A stretch of DNA of 64,000 nucleotides from Amycolatopsis jejuensis (GTDB taxonomy: Bacteria; Actinomycetota; Actinomycetes; Mycobacteriales; Pseudonocardiaceae): NCBI RefSeq assembly GCF_000717335.1, contig NZ_JNYZ01000010.1, positions 62,001-126,000 on the forward strand, in the 5' to 3' direction. How positions within the stretch are numbered: the first letter of the stretch is position 1; each line of letters begins with the position of its first letter. The translations under genes and the position numbers were made by a program. The notes beneath the pieces are model-generated. The model did not search any database. It was not told the origin of the DNA and saw only the letters and a list, made by a program, of their open reading frames with translations. Positions 9,605 to 17,904 of the stretch are shown here, in pieces.

Positions 9605-10688
9605 CGGCAAGCCTCCCCAACGACAACACCGGCGGCTCGGCAGGCCGGATCAACTCGGGAATGCCGAGCACCGCAGTAAGATCCGCCCAAGCACGCGACA
9701 CCGACAACGCCCACTGGCCACTGTGGACTCTCCGGCGCGGTTCCCGGATGTCACCGGCGAACCGGCGCAGCGCAGCCCGTACCGCGCCGGGCCACAGCCG
9801 GGAGAACACCTCGTGGTAGGTCCCCGGTTCCGGGCCCAGCGCCGAGGTACTGGGCACCCCGAGCCGTTCGGTTCCCGGCCCGGCCAGCACGAGGCGACCG
9901 GTGTGGTCGCGGGGCGAGTGCAGACGGGGATGCCAGAGCACCGGTCCGTGCGTGTCGGCCAGTGTCACCACCCCGGCGTCGGAACCGGCGGAAATCCGGT
10001 GCAGCAGATGCGAATGGTTGTCCGGATCCTCGGGGTGTACCTGGTTCTGCACCCGCAGGGTCACCGGCACGCCACCGATCGCCGCGTGCAGCGTCCGGAA
10101 CGGCTGCTCCCCGGCGCAGGCCCCGGCGACGGTCTCGTCCACCGGCTGCGGGGCGCCGAACGCCCACGGGCGCAGGGTTCCGGCGGCCCGGCCCAGCACG
10201 TCGAGCAGCGGGTACGCGACCTGGCTGTTGCACGCCGCGTCCAGGAACGCCAGCCCGCCCACCGGGCGCAGCGCCCGTGCCGCGACGAGGAATCGCCGTA
10301 CCGGAGCCAAATCCGGGTAGAGCGTGTGCACGGAGTAGGCCGCATCGGCTTCGCGGGCGGTCCGGAGATTCGCGGCGATCTCCTCGGCGTGTACGGGATG
10401 TTCTTGGAGGACATGGATTCCGCGCCGGAGAAACGCCCCTGCGAGGTCGCTCCCAGGCCCGCCGGTGGCGCCGGACCGCACGACCACGCACACCACGTCC
10501 GCCTCGGTCACCTCGGCAGGATCGGTGTGCAGGGGCACGTCGTACCGCGCCGCCAGTGCGCGGGAGAAGTCGCTGCCCTTCGCGAGAATCCCGGTGAGCA
10601 CAAAGGACTCCGGAGCCGAACGGACGGCATCGAGGTAGATCCGGCCGAAGGCGGTACCGGCGACGACGACCCGCAACGGACGACTCAC
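9591..10688 (-). CDS. Thiazolinyl imine reductase (Irp3/PchG family)
   Basis: 365 aa from GTG 10688, overlapping the salicylate synthase stop (GTGA). An N-terminal Rossmann start of the atypical family form VVVAGTAFGRIYL (about residues 7-19) and the motif VLQEHPVH are diagnostic of the Gfo/Idh-related thiazolinyl imine reductases of yersiniabactin (YbtU/Irp3) and pyochelin (PchG). The enzyme reduces one thiazoline ring to thiazolidine with NADPH while the chain is on the NRPS. Its presence predicts at least two cysteine-derived rings, one reduced, in the product. Confidence 0.92.
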   Translation of the reverse strand: MSRPLRVVVAGTAFGRIYLDAVRSAPESFVLTGILAKGSDFSRALAARYDVPLHTDPAEVTEADVVCVVVRSGATGGPGSDLAGAFLRRGIHVLQEHPVHAEEIAANLRTAREADAAYSVHTLYPDLAPVRRFLVAARALRPVGGLAFLDAACNSQVAYPLLDVLGRAAGTLRPWAFGAPQPVDETVAGACAGEQPFRTLHAAIGGVPVTLRVQNQVHPEDPDNHSHLLHRISAGSDAGVVTLADTHGPVLWHPRLHSPRDHTGRLVLAGPGTERLGVPSTSALGPEPGTYHEVFSRLWPGAVRAALRRFAGDIREPRRRVHSGQWALSVSRAWADLTAVLGIPELIRPAEPPVLSLGRLADEPV

Positions 10689-11962
10689 GACCCCACCGCC
10701 GCCGGTACCAGGTACCTGCTGACGCTGGCCAGCTTTTCCCGCGTCTCCTCCAGTTCGCGCTCGGGACGGGACCCGGCCACGATCCCGGCGCCCGCCCGCA
10801 ACCACGTCCGCCCGTTCCGGCGGAACACGCTGCGCAGCACCAGCGCGGCATCCAGCGAGCCGTCGGGGTCCACCGCGACCACGGCGCCGCTGTACAGCCC
10901 CCGCGGGCCGTCCTCCAGGCGGCGCAGCAACGCACACGCTTCACTCTTCGGAATCCCGGATGCCGTCACCGCCGGAAACAGCCCGGCCAGTGCGTCCCAA
11001 GCGTCCTTGCCCGGACGGAGTTCCCCGGTCAGCTCGGACGCCAGGTGCTGCACGCTCCCGCGTTCCTTGACCGTCATGAACTCGCCGACCCGGACCGTCC
11101 CCGGAACGCAGAACCCGGCCAGTTCCGCAGCCGCGAGCCGCACCGACACCGCGTGCTCGAAGACCTCCTTCGCGTCGCGGTACAGCTCCGCCCGCCCGGC
11201 CGCGTCGGTGTGCCGGTCGCCGGTGAGCGCCCGGGTACCGGCGAGCGGTTGCGTCGTCACCTTCCGCGCGGCGTCGATCCGCGCGACGATCTCGGGACTG
11301 AACCCGGCCACCTCCCAACCGCCCAGCCGCAACAGGAACGAGCGCGCGGGCTGGTTCGCGCGGCGACCGGCCAGGTAGGTGGCAGGCAGGTCGAGGGCAG
11401 CCAAGACCGGCACGGCCCGCGACAGGATGACCTTGTCCAGCTCACCCGCGCGGATGGCTTGCACCGCAGCGGCGACCGCCTCCAGGTAGTCCTCGGCGCC
11501 GTGGTCGGCCACCGGAATCCGCCCGGCAGGTTCGACCCCGGATCGCGCCGCCGCGGTCACGCGCCTGGCCAGCTCGTCCAGTTCCGGCTCGCTTCCGGCG
11601 ATCAGGACGGCTTCGCCCCGGGTGAAGATGATTTCCCTGCGGGGCAGGAAGAACCGGGCGACGACGTCGTCCGCGACCGGTTCGAACAGCTCGGCCGCGA
11701 CCCAGCCGTACGCCCGGCACCCGGCCCGGCGCAACGCCGCTCCCACTGCAGGCAGCGGCCCCTGCGCCGCCGGGAAGTCTTCCTCCTGCCCGCCCTCGCG
11801 CAACCGGACACAGCCGGGGCGCGCTTCGACGGTCGCACGTTCTCCCTCGGCCCAGGTGACCACTCCGCCGTTTTCGTAGAGGAGGTGCGGTTCCTGCGAG
11901 GTGGAGCAGAGAGCGGCCGCGGTCGCCACCGCGTCCCCGGCAAACGAAAGCACGCGTCTCAT
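10685..11962 (-). CDS. Salicylate synthase (MbtI/Irp9 family)
   Basis: 425 aa from ATG 11962, which overlaps the thioesterase stop (ATGA). It has the chorismate-binding fold of isochorismate/anthranilate synthases and the salicylate-synthase stretches GEFMTVKERGSVQHLASEL, LFPAVTASGIPK and GPRGLYSGAV. These enzymes convert chorismate via isochorismate to salicylate plus pyruvate in one active site. Salicylate would be the aryl starter of the NRPS product. A separate isochorismate-pyruvate lyase is not seen and not needed for this family. An isochorismate synthase only is a less likely alternative. Confidence 0.92.
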   Translation of the reverse strand: MRRVLSFAGDAVATAAALCSTSQEPHLLYENGGVVTWAEGERATVEARPGCVRLREGGQEEDFPAAQGPLPAVGAALRRAGCRAYGWVAAELFEPVADDVVARFFLPRREIIFTRGEAVLIAGSEPELDELARRVTAAARSGVEPAGRIPVADHGAEDYLEAVAAAVQAIRAGELDKVILSRAVPVLAALDLPATYLAGRRANQPARSFLLRLGGWEVAGFSPEIVARIDAARKVTTQPLAGTRALTGDRHTDAAGRAELYRDAKEVFEHAVSVRLAAAELAGFCVPGTVRVGEFMTVKERGSVQHLASELTGELRPGKDAWDALAGLFPAVTASGIPKSEACALLRRLEDGPRGLYSGAVVAVDPDGSLDAALVLRSVFRRNGRTWLRAGAGIVAGSRPERELEETREKLASVSRYLVPAAVGS

Positions 11963-12735
11963 CCGGCCACCCCCTGCGGCATCGCGATCAGCCCCTGCAC
12001 CGCTTTCCGATGTTCGAGCAGGTAGAAATGCCCACCGGGAAACGAATGCACGGCGAACGGGCCGGTGGTGTGCGCCGCCCATTTCCGCGCCTGCCGGAGG
12101 TCCACCTCGGTGTCCTCGGTGCCGAAGACGGCGGTCACCGGGCACTGCAGCGACGCCCCCGCAGTGGGCCGATGGGTCTCGGCAAGCCGGAAGTCGGCCC
12201 GGATCGCGGGCAGGAACACCTCCCGCGCCGCCGGGCTGCGCAGTACCTCGGTGCCGACGCCGCCGAGCCGGTCCAGCTCGGACACCAGCCCGGCGTCGTC
12301 GCGCAGATGCACGTCGCCGGTGACCGGTTCCGACGGCGCCGCCCGCCCCGACACCACCAGATGGGCGACCCGGACGTGGTGCCGCTGCTCGAGTTCCCGC
12401 GCCACCTCGTAGGCGACCAGCGCCCCGAGACTGTGCCCGAAGAGCACGAGCGGCACCTGCGCGATTCCGGCCACCGCATCGGCGATCAGCCGGGCCAGCT
12501 CCGGTATGTCGTCCGGGCCTTGCTCGGCCAGCCGGTCTTCCCGGCCCGGGTACTGGACCGCGAGCACGTCCGAGTCCGCGTCCAGGTCCGCCGCCCAATT
12601 CAGGTAGAAGCTCGCGGTCCCCCCGGCGTGCGGCAGGCACACGAGCCGGGTCCCGCACTCCGCCGGGGACCGACGGCGGCGCAGCCATGCGTCACGCACG
12701 GTCAGCGCTGGTCTGTCATCACCCATACGGGACAT
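11959..12735 (-). CDS. Type II thioesterase (YbtT/PchC-like)
   Basis: 258 aa alpha/beta hydrolase. LVCLPHAGGTASFYLNWA near residue 31 and the nucleophile elbow GHSLG at 100-104 (Ser102) are typical of external editing thioesterases of NRPS systems; the closing histidine lies in FPGGHFYLLEH. It should hydrolyse mis-primed acyl chains from carrier domains. This is the first gene of the metallophore operon. The ATG at 12735 has a weak ribosome binding site; ATG 12726 is an alternative. A 7-1-7 metal box ends 14 bases upstream and an IdeR-like box lies 85 bases upstream. Confidence 0.92.
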   Translation of the reverse strand: MSRMGDDRPALTVRDAWLRRRRSPAECGTRLVCLPHAGGTASFYLNWAADLDADSDVLAVQYPGREDRLAEQGPDDIPELARLIADAVAGIAQVPLVLFGHSLGALVAYEVARELEQRHHVRVAHLVVSGRAAPSEPVTGDVHLRDDAGLVSELDRLGGVGTEVLRSPAAREVFLPAIRADFRLAETHRPTAGASLQCPVTAVFGTEDTEVDLRQARKWAAHTTGPFAVHSFPGGHFYLLEHRKAVQGLIAMPQGVAG

Positions 12736-12748
12736 CCAATCGGTTAGT

Positions 12749-12763
12749 GATAATGATTGTCAA
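12749..12763. promoter_or_regulatory. 7-1-7 Fur/Zur-type metal box
   Basis: TGATAATGATTGTCA reads as two 7-base arms around one base with a single mismatch between arms. This is the exact 7-1-7 layout of Fur-family boxes (TGATAATnATTATCA) and is close to the actinobacterial Zur box (TGAAAATGATTTTCA, two differences). It lies 14 bases upstream of the first gene of the metallophore operon, where a repressor would block a promoter or the start of transcription. Which Fur-family protein binds is not decidable from sequence. Confidence 0.65.
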
Positions 12764-12819
12764 TGTCGTTTAGTGAGTGTGGCGTCACCCTCACCAAACT
12801 CAGCACCCCAGTTGTGAAG

Positions 12820-12838
12820 TAAGGCTAGGCTAGCCTAA
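12820..12838. promoter_or_regulatory. IdeR/DmdR-like iron box
   Basis: TAAGGCTAGGCTAGCCTAA matches 16 of 19 positions of the actinobacterial iron box TTAGGTTAGGCTAACCTAA. It is about 85 bases upstream of the thioesterase start and 235 bases upstream of the divergent response regulator. Iron-loaded IdeR/DmdR would repress the metallophore operon here. The site is an AT-rich island in GC-rich DNA, which makes chance occurrence unlikely. Confidence 0.8.
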
Positions 12839-13073
12839 TTAAGCGCGTGGCAACGGCGACGAGGTCCGTCCGGACCGGCCGGGATGCACGATCGGGAAAC
12901 CCGGGTGCGGCCAACCCCGGCCGGACATCGCCGGACATCGCCGGACATCGCCGCCGGGTGGCTGGTGCCGCCCGGCCGGTCGGCGGGGCGGGGCGCGCCG
13001 GGCCACGGGTGGCGGGCCAGGTACGGCTGCGACGACACTGGACGCGGACAGCACTCCGGGAGGGTTGCAGGCA

Positions 13074-13724
13074 ATGGTGCGGGTGGTCGTCGTCGACGAC
13101 GAGGAGCTGGTGCGGTCGGGGTTCCGGCTCATCCTGGAAGCGGCAGGCGACATCGAGGTGGTGGCGACGGCGACCGGCGCGGACGCGGTCAAGGAAATCG
13201 GCCTGCACCGGCCGGACGTCGTGCTGCTGGACATCCGGATGCCCGATGTGGACGGGCTCACCGTGCTGCGCGAACTGCGCCGCCGGAAGGATCCGCCCGC
13301 AATCGCGATGCTCACCACCTTCGACTCCGACGAGTACATCGCGGTCGCCCTGCGTTCGGGCGCGGCCGGGTTCATCCTCAAGGACACCGCGCCCGACCAG
13401 CTCGCCCAGCTGGTGCGGACGCTCGCCGTCGGCGGGGTGGTGCTGTCGGCGAAGGTCACGCGCACGGTCGTCGACGGTTACCTCGAATCGGGTGCCGGAT
13501 CGTCGGCCGCGAGCCAGGTCGCGCATCTGTCCGAACGGGAACGAGCGGTGCTCGTGCTGATTGCCGAAGGGCTGTCGAATGCGGAAATCGCCGCCCGGCT
13601 GCATCTCGGCGTCGGCACGGTGAAGGATCACGTGAGTGCGCTGCTGACCAAACTGGACGTCGGCAACCGGGTACAGGCGGCGCTGGTCGCGCAGCGCGCC
13701 GGGCTGCTCGAAAGCCCGTCGTGA
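13074..13724 (+). CDS. NarL/LuxR-family response regulator
   Basis: 216 aa. Receiver domain with the acidic pocket VVVDDEE (residues 5-11), phospho-acceptor D53 in LLDIRMP, and a lysine in FILKDT. A LuxR-type DNA-binding helix-turn-helix follows (LSERERAVLVLIAEGLSNAE..., about 150-205). ATG 13074 is chosen because GGGAGG lies about ten bases upstream; a TTG at 13065 would overlap that site. It is coupled by GTGA to the sensor kinase downstream and is the output of that pair. It shares an intergenic region with the metallophore operon, but nothing shows that it regulates it. Confidence 0.92.
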   Translation: MVRVVVVDDEELVRSGFRLILEAAGDIEVVATATGADAVKEIGLHRPDVVLLDIRMPDVDGLTVLRELRRRKDPPAIAMLTTFDSDEYIAVALRSGAAGFILKDTAPDQLAQLVRTLAVGGVVLSAKVTRTVVDGYLESGAGSSAASQVAHLSERERAVLVLIAEGLSNAEIAARLHLGVGTVKDHVSALLTKLDVGNRVQAALVAQRAGLLESPS

Positions 13725-14800
13725 AACAGGTTCCGCCGTGGCTCATCGACGCCGGACTCATCACGGTCGCGGCTTCCGACGCATTCATGAACCGCTCCGA
13801 GAACTACTCTTGGATCGTCGCGGTCATTTCGCTCGCCGCTCTCGCCGGACGCCGGAAATGGCCCATTCCGGCGTTCGCGCTGACCTTGCCCGCTTTGGTG
13901 ATCAATGGCATCACCATCCCGACCCTCATTGCGCTCTATTCGGTCGGGGAACGCATCGCCAACCGTTACGTCCTCACCGGTTGCGGCGTGCTCACCGCGA
14001 TCGGTTACGCCTTCCCCGGGCTGAATTTCACCTTCCTGCGGCTCGATACACTCATGGTGATCATCTACGCGGTCATGGCCGCAGCCGCGCCCCTTTTCCT
14101 CGGCCGCCTGGTACGCACGCGAAAGGAACTCGCGCTGCGACTGGAAGAAGTGCGGCAGGCGCGCGAACATGAGGAAATACTGGGTGCGCAAGCTTTGCTG
14201 GCCAAGGAACGCAACCAGCTGGCCCGCGAAATGCACGACGTCGTTTCGCACCAGGTCAGCCTGATCGCGGTACAAGCGGGTGCGCTTGGGGTCAGCACGA
14301 ATGACGTGACAGTGAAAAATGCAGCGGAGAAGGTCCGCCGCCTTTCGGTGGACACTTTGGACGAATTGCGGCATATGGTGAATCTGCTGCGGGCGTCGGG
14401 AACCCAAGCGACGGAACTGACTCCCCAGCCGACGCTGTCCGATTTGGAACGTCTGGTGTCCGGGAGCGGCATTGAGGCACGGCTCACCGGCGAAGTACCG
14501 GACGGGCTCGACAACGCCGTTCAGCGCACGATTTACCGTACGGTGCAAGAAGGATTGACCAATGTCCGCAAGCACGCCCCCGGCGGATGCGCGACGATCG
14601 AATTCGGCGGCGACGAATCGGAGCTGACCGTCACAGTCACCAACACCCCGCCGACCCGGCCGACGCTGGCCTTGCCGAGCGACCGGCACGGACTCGCCGG
14701 GTTGCAGGAACGCGCAGCGCTGCTGGGCGGTTCCGTGGAATCCGGGAAACTGCCCGACGGCGGTTTCCGGCTACGGCTGTCGCTGCCACTCGATCGGTGA
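13721..14800 (+). CDS. Sensor histidine kinase (HisKA_3 type)
   Basis: 359 aa from GTG 13721, overlapping the regulator stop. About four membrane helices occupy residues 8-130. A dimerisation/phosphotransfer segment with H172 in ERNQLAREMHDVVSHQ follows, then a HATPase domain with NVRKHA (N box) and GLAGLQERAALLGG (G box). This is the NarX/DesK-like class that pairs with NarL-type regulators. The short helical N-terminus suggests sensing at or in the membrane. Its last 30 bases overlap the end of the convergent mannosyltransferase gene. Confidence 0.9.
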   Translation: MKQVPPWLIDAGLITVAASDAFMNRSENYSWIVAVISLAALAGRRKWPIPAFALTLPALVINGITIPTLIALYSVGERIANRYVLTGCGVLTAIGYAFPGLNFTFLRLDTLMVIIYAVMAAAAPLFLGRLVRTRKELALRLEEVRQAREHEEILGAQALLAKERNQLAREMHDVVSHQVSLIAVQAGALGVSTNDVTVKNAAEKVRRLSVDTLDELRHMVNLLRASGTQATELTPQPTLSDLERLVSGSGIEARLTGEVPDGLDNAVQRTIYRTVQEGLTNVRKHAPGGCATIEFGGDESELTVTVTNTPPTRPTLALPSDRHGLAGLQERAALLGGSVESGKLPDGGFRLRLSLPLDR

Positions 14801-16204
14801 CGCCTTCCGCAGCCCGAAATACGTCAGCACGACCACGGCCAGCCCGATCACGTACGCGAGGACCAGCAGCCCCACCCGGCCGCTGAAATTCCCGCCGACC
14901 GGGGGAAGAACGACGGAGAACACCGCGACCAGCGTGATCAACGCGGCCCGCGCGCGACCGGCCGGAAGCGACGCGGCGAGCGGAATTGCCGCCCACAGCA
15001 GGTACCACGGCTGCACTGCCGGACCGAACACGACGACCACCGCGAGCATCAGGCCCAGCGAGCGGACCGCGTCGATCCGCCCGGTCCATTGCCGGTGCAG
15101 TACCACTGCAATGCCCACCACCGTGAGGACGTACCCGATGATCTTGCCGACCCCGATCATCGTCTGCGTGACGTTCAAGCCGAACAGCGAGCCGATGCCG
15201 CCGGTGAGGAAACCGAACCAGTTCGTGGGCGCCATCCAGCTGTTGACCTGCCCGGACGTACCCAGCGCGGACACCCAGCTGAACCCGTGCCCGGTCAGCA
15301 GCGAAATCGCCACGGAGACCACGGCGAAGGTCGCGACCATCGCCGCACCGGCGAGCAGGAACCCGGTGACGCGGCGGCGGGCGAGCGCCGTGCCGACCGC
15401 CGCCAGCGCGACCAGCGCAGGCAGCTTCACCTCCGCACCGAGCGCGATGAGCAGCACCCCACCGGCGAGAGGCCACCAGCGGATCCGGTCGCGGACCGCG
15501 CCGAGCGCGATGGCTGTGCCCGCGATCATCAGGCCGAGCATGAGGGCGTCGTTGTGCACTCCGGCCACGACATGCCAGAGGACCAGCGGGTTCAGCACCC
15601 CGAGCCAGAGCGCGACCCGTGGCGAGCCGGTCGCCAGCCGCGGCACCGCCCACACGATCAGCGCGAGACCCAGCACCTCGACGAGCCGGTGCAACGCCAC
15701 GCCGGCCACCGGGTTGCCGCCCGAAACCTGCGCAATCACCCGCTCGACGGTGCCGAACAGCGGCCCGTACGGCGACGGCGTTTCCCGCCAGTAACCGCTG
15801 ACCCGCCCGACGATGTCCGACGCCGGTCCGAGCGCCTGCACCGGCCCGACGACGTTGACGTCGAACCCCCGCGCGGCGACGGCGCCTTGGGCGAGGTAGC
15901 TGAAGACGTCCCCGCTGAACAGCGGCGGGACGACGAGAAGCGGACCGCACCAGAGAACGAGGGTCCACCGGAGCCAGGCAACGGTGGTCTCGGCCATTCC
16001 GACCAGCACCCACCCGAGCACGACCAGTCCGACCCCGGCAATCCCTCCGGCGTACGGCAGCACGCCGGACATCCCCGCGTTCCCCGCGAACACCGCCGCG
16101 ACCAGCAGCAGAACGCCCCCGAACCCGGTCCAGCGCGCGCCCGCGGGCGACGCGAACCCGAACGCCCGCACGGACCACGAGGGGGCAAGCGTCGGACTGC
16201 TCAT
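14771..16204 (-). CDS. mptB: Polyprenol-phosphomannose alpha-1,6-mannosyltransferase (MptB-like)
   Basis: 477 aa from ATG 16204, with a dozen or so membrane helices throughout. The first extracytoplasmic loop carries SGDVFSYLAQGAVAARGFDVNVVGP and SPYGPLF, typical of MptA/MptB GT-C mannosyltransferases, which use polyprenyl-phosphate mannose outside the membrane to elongate the lipomannan alpha-1,6 backbone in mycolic-acid bacteria; related proteins occur in other actinobacteria. It stands alone between unrelated genes. The family assignment is strong; the acceptor glycan in this organism is not known. Its 3' end overlaps the convergent kinase gene by 30 bases. Confidence 0.85.
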   Translation of the reverse strand: MSSPTLAPSWSVRAFGFASPAGARWTGFGGVLLLVAAVFAGNAGMSGVLPYAGGIAGVGLVVLGWVLVGMAETTVAWLRWTLVLWCGPLLVVPPLFSGDVFSYLAQGAVAARGFDVNVVGPVQALGPASDIVGRVSGYWRETPSPYGPLFGTVERVIAQVSGGNPVAGVALHRLVEVLGLALIVWAVPRLATGSPRVALWLGVLNPLVLWHVVAGVHNDALMLGLMIAGTAIALGAVRDRIRWWPLAGGVLLIALGAEVKLPALVALAAVGTALARRRVTGFLLAGAAMVATFAVVSVAISLLTGHGFSWVSALGTSGQVNSWMAPTNWFGFLTGGIGSLFGLNVTQTMIGVGKIIGYVLTVVGIAVVLHRQWTGRIDAVRSLGLMLAVVVVFGPAVQPWYLLWAAIPLAASLPAGRARAALITLVAVFSVVLPPVGGNFSGRVGLLVLAYVIGLAVVVLTYFGLRKASPIEWQRQP

Positions 16205-16265
16205 TCCGTGATCGTATCTGCCGATCCGCCGGGGAGCCGGGCGCGGGTCAGTACATTGTGGACAG

Positions 16266-17792
16266 TCACGGACCCCAGCCGCCGCCCAGCGCCAGGAGCC
16301 GCACCTGCAGTTCCAGGGTGAACCGCTCGACCGCGTCGTCCAGATTGACCTCGCACAGCTGCTCGATCCGCTGCAACCGGTAGCGGAACGTGTTTCGGTG
16401 TACCCGCAGCGCCGCGGCCGCGCGGGTGACGTCACAGCCCGCGTCGAACCACTTCAGCAGCGTGTCCAGGTACTCGACGCTGCGCGGGGACGCGTCGTGG
16501 CGCAGGACGTCCAACGCGCCGTTCAACAGGCCTGGGTGATGCTCCGCCACCGAGGCCAGTTCGGCGATCACCAGGTGAGCGTGCAGGCCGGCGAGGTCGG
16601 CCGTCGCTGGGGTCGGGCGGCTCGATAGGACCTCGATGGCCTGCCGTAGCAGTCGTCCTTCGCTGCGGACGACACCTCCGGTCGGTAGCGGGCGGCTAAC
16701 GCAGGCCACCAGAGGCGCGCTGACGGCCGTCGCGACACGGTGGCGTAGACGGTCAGCCAGGGTGTCGCCCGGGGAGAACGGCATCAGGACGTACGCGACG
16801 GAATTCACCACAGCCGTCGCGGCGCTGCGGTTCAGCATTCGTACGCAACGGGCTAGTACGCCTTCGATTTCCGGTGTCAACCCGGGCGATTCGTGTGCGC
16901 CAAGGCCGATCATGACCCAGCCACCCGGAGCCGGGCCCAGGCGTTCGGTCAACGCTTCGGCGGAGCCCGCGCCGGAAAGCAGGCCGCGGAGCAGCTCCGC
17001 TCGTACGGCGTCCTCCTCGTCGCGGGCAGCGGGTTCACCCAGGAACCACGCGGCGGCGGCGGTCGCGACGTCCTCCAGCACCCGCGGCGCAGACGGCGGC
17101 GTGTCCGCCCCCGGCGACAACACGACGTGCCCGACGACCTGGTTGCCGACCAGAATCCGGGTCACCAAACGACTTCCGGCGACGTCGATCCACCCGGCCG
17201 TCCGCCGCGTCGGTGTCAAGTGTTCCCGCAACGCCGCGGGCGCGCGCCGGGCGAGGATCGTCTCGGTGGTGAAGGCGTCGACCGTTCTCCCGCAGGCGAA
17301 AGCGAGCACGCGCGACCCGGCGTCGGTCAGGAGCACGCTGCCGTCCAGTGCCAGCGCCGCGCTTTCGGCGAGGTCGAACAGTCCCCCGGCCGTCGGTGCC
17401 GGGTCGCGGACCCCGAACCCGGCCGCCGACCGCAACGACCGCGCCAGCGCGGCGAGTTCTCCCCAGCTCACCGATTCGGCCACCGCCAGCACGGGCACCC
17501 CGGCGGTCGCCGCGTCGAACTCCCCCGGCAGCTCACGGACGACCACCGCCGCGGCATCCGCGGCCCGGGCCGCGGCGAGTGCGTCGGCGAAGTCCCGGGG
17601 TTCCGGCACGAGCACGAGCTGGTGCGTCGCGAGCGGCCGGTCCGGGTCCCAGGTCGCGACCCCGGCGAGCGGCCGGTCGAGCCCCGCCGCCGGAGCCGGC
17701 ACCATCAGCCACCCGCGCCGCGCCGCGATCAGCTGCCGCAGCGGGATCGGCGAGACCTCGGCAGCCACGGGCCGGTTGTCCACCACCGTCAT
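16266..17792 (-). CDS. PucR-family transcriptional regulator
   Basis: 508 aa from ATG 17792 (GGCGAGG eight bases upstream; a GTG at 17813 is an alternative). An N-terminal PucR-like sensor half (about 20-150), a GAF-like middle (GSVLLTDAGSRVLAF..., about 170-270) and a C-terminal PucR helix-turn-helix (CDVTRAAAALRVHRNTFRYRLQRIEQL, about 455-485). PucR proteins activate purine and other N-heterocycle catabolism genes in response to pathway compounds. It lies 112 bases downstream of a second PucR gene at the end of the catabolic operon. Unlike its neighbour it has no repeat insertion. Confidence 0.88.
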   Translation of the reverse strand: MTVVDNRPVAAEVSPIPLRQLIAARRGWLMVPAPAAGLDRPLAGVATWDPDRPLATHQLVLVPEPRDFADALAAARAADAAAVVVRELPGEFDAATAGVPVLAVAESVSWGELAALARSLRSAAGFGVRDPAPTAGGLFDLAESAALALDGSVLLTDAGSRVLAFACGRTVDAFTTETILARRAPAALREHLTPTRRTAGWIDVAGSRLVTRILVGNQVVGHVVLSPGADTPPSAPRVLEDVATAAAAWFLGEPAARDEEDAVRAELLRGLLSGAGSAEALTERLGPAPGGWVMIGLGAHESPGLTPEIEGVLARCVRMLNRSAATAVVNSVAYVLMPFSPGDTLADRLRHRVATAVSAPLVACVSRPLPTGGVVRSEGRLLRQAIEVLSSRPTPATADLAGLHAHLVIAELASVAEHHPGLLNGALDVLRHDASPRSVEYLDTLLKWFDAGCDVTRAAAALRVHRNTFRYRLQRIEQLCEVNLDDAVERFTLELQVRLLALGGGWGP

Positions 17793-17904
17793 TGGGGGTA
17801 CCTCGCCTTCCACCAGGGGAGAAATCCCAGGTTAGGAAGGAGTCCGGCGGCCGTCAGTGGGCTCTGTGCCCTGCTTGGGCCGCCGGGGTGGGCGCTGAGC
17901 CAAG

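Larger units (their letters stand above)
12736..13073. other. Divergent intergenic region with three tandem 10-mers
   Basis: This 338-base gap separates the metallophore operon from the two-component operon. Besides the two metal boxes it holds three perfect head-to-tail copies of CCGGACATCG (12921-12950). No convincing gene is seen; reading frames crossing it are shadows of the response regulator. The three 10-mers could be slippage or a regulator array and lie 120-150 bases before the response regulator start. Confidence 0.6.

Noticed and set aside
12839..13631. Minus-strand frames opposite the response regulator
   Set aside because: Shadows of the receiver-HTH gene.
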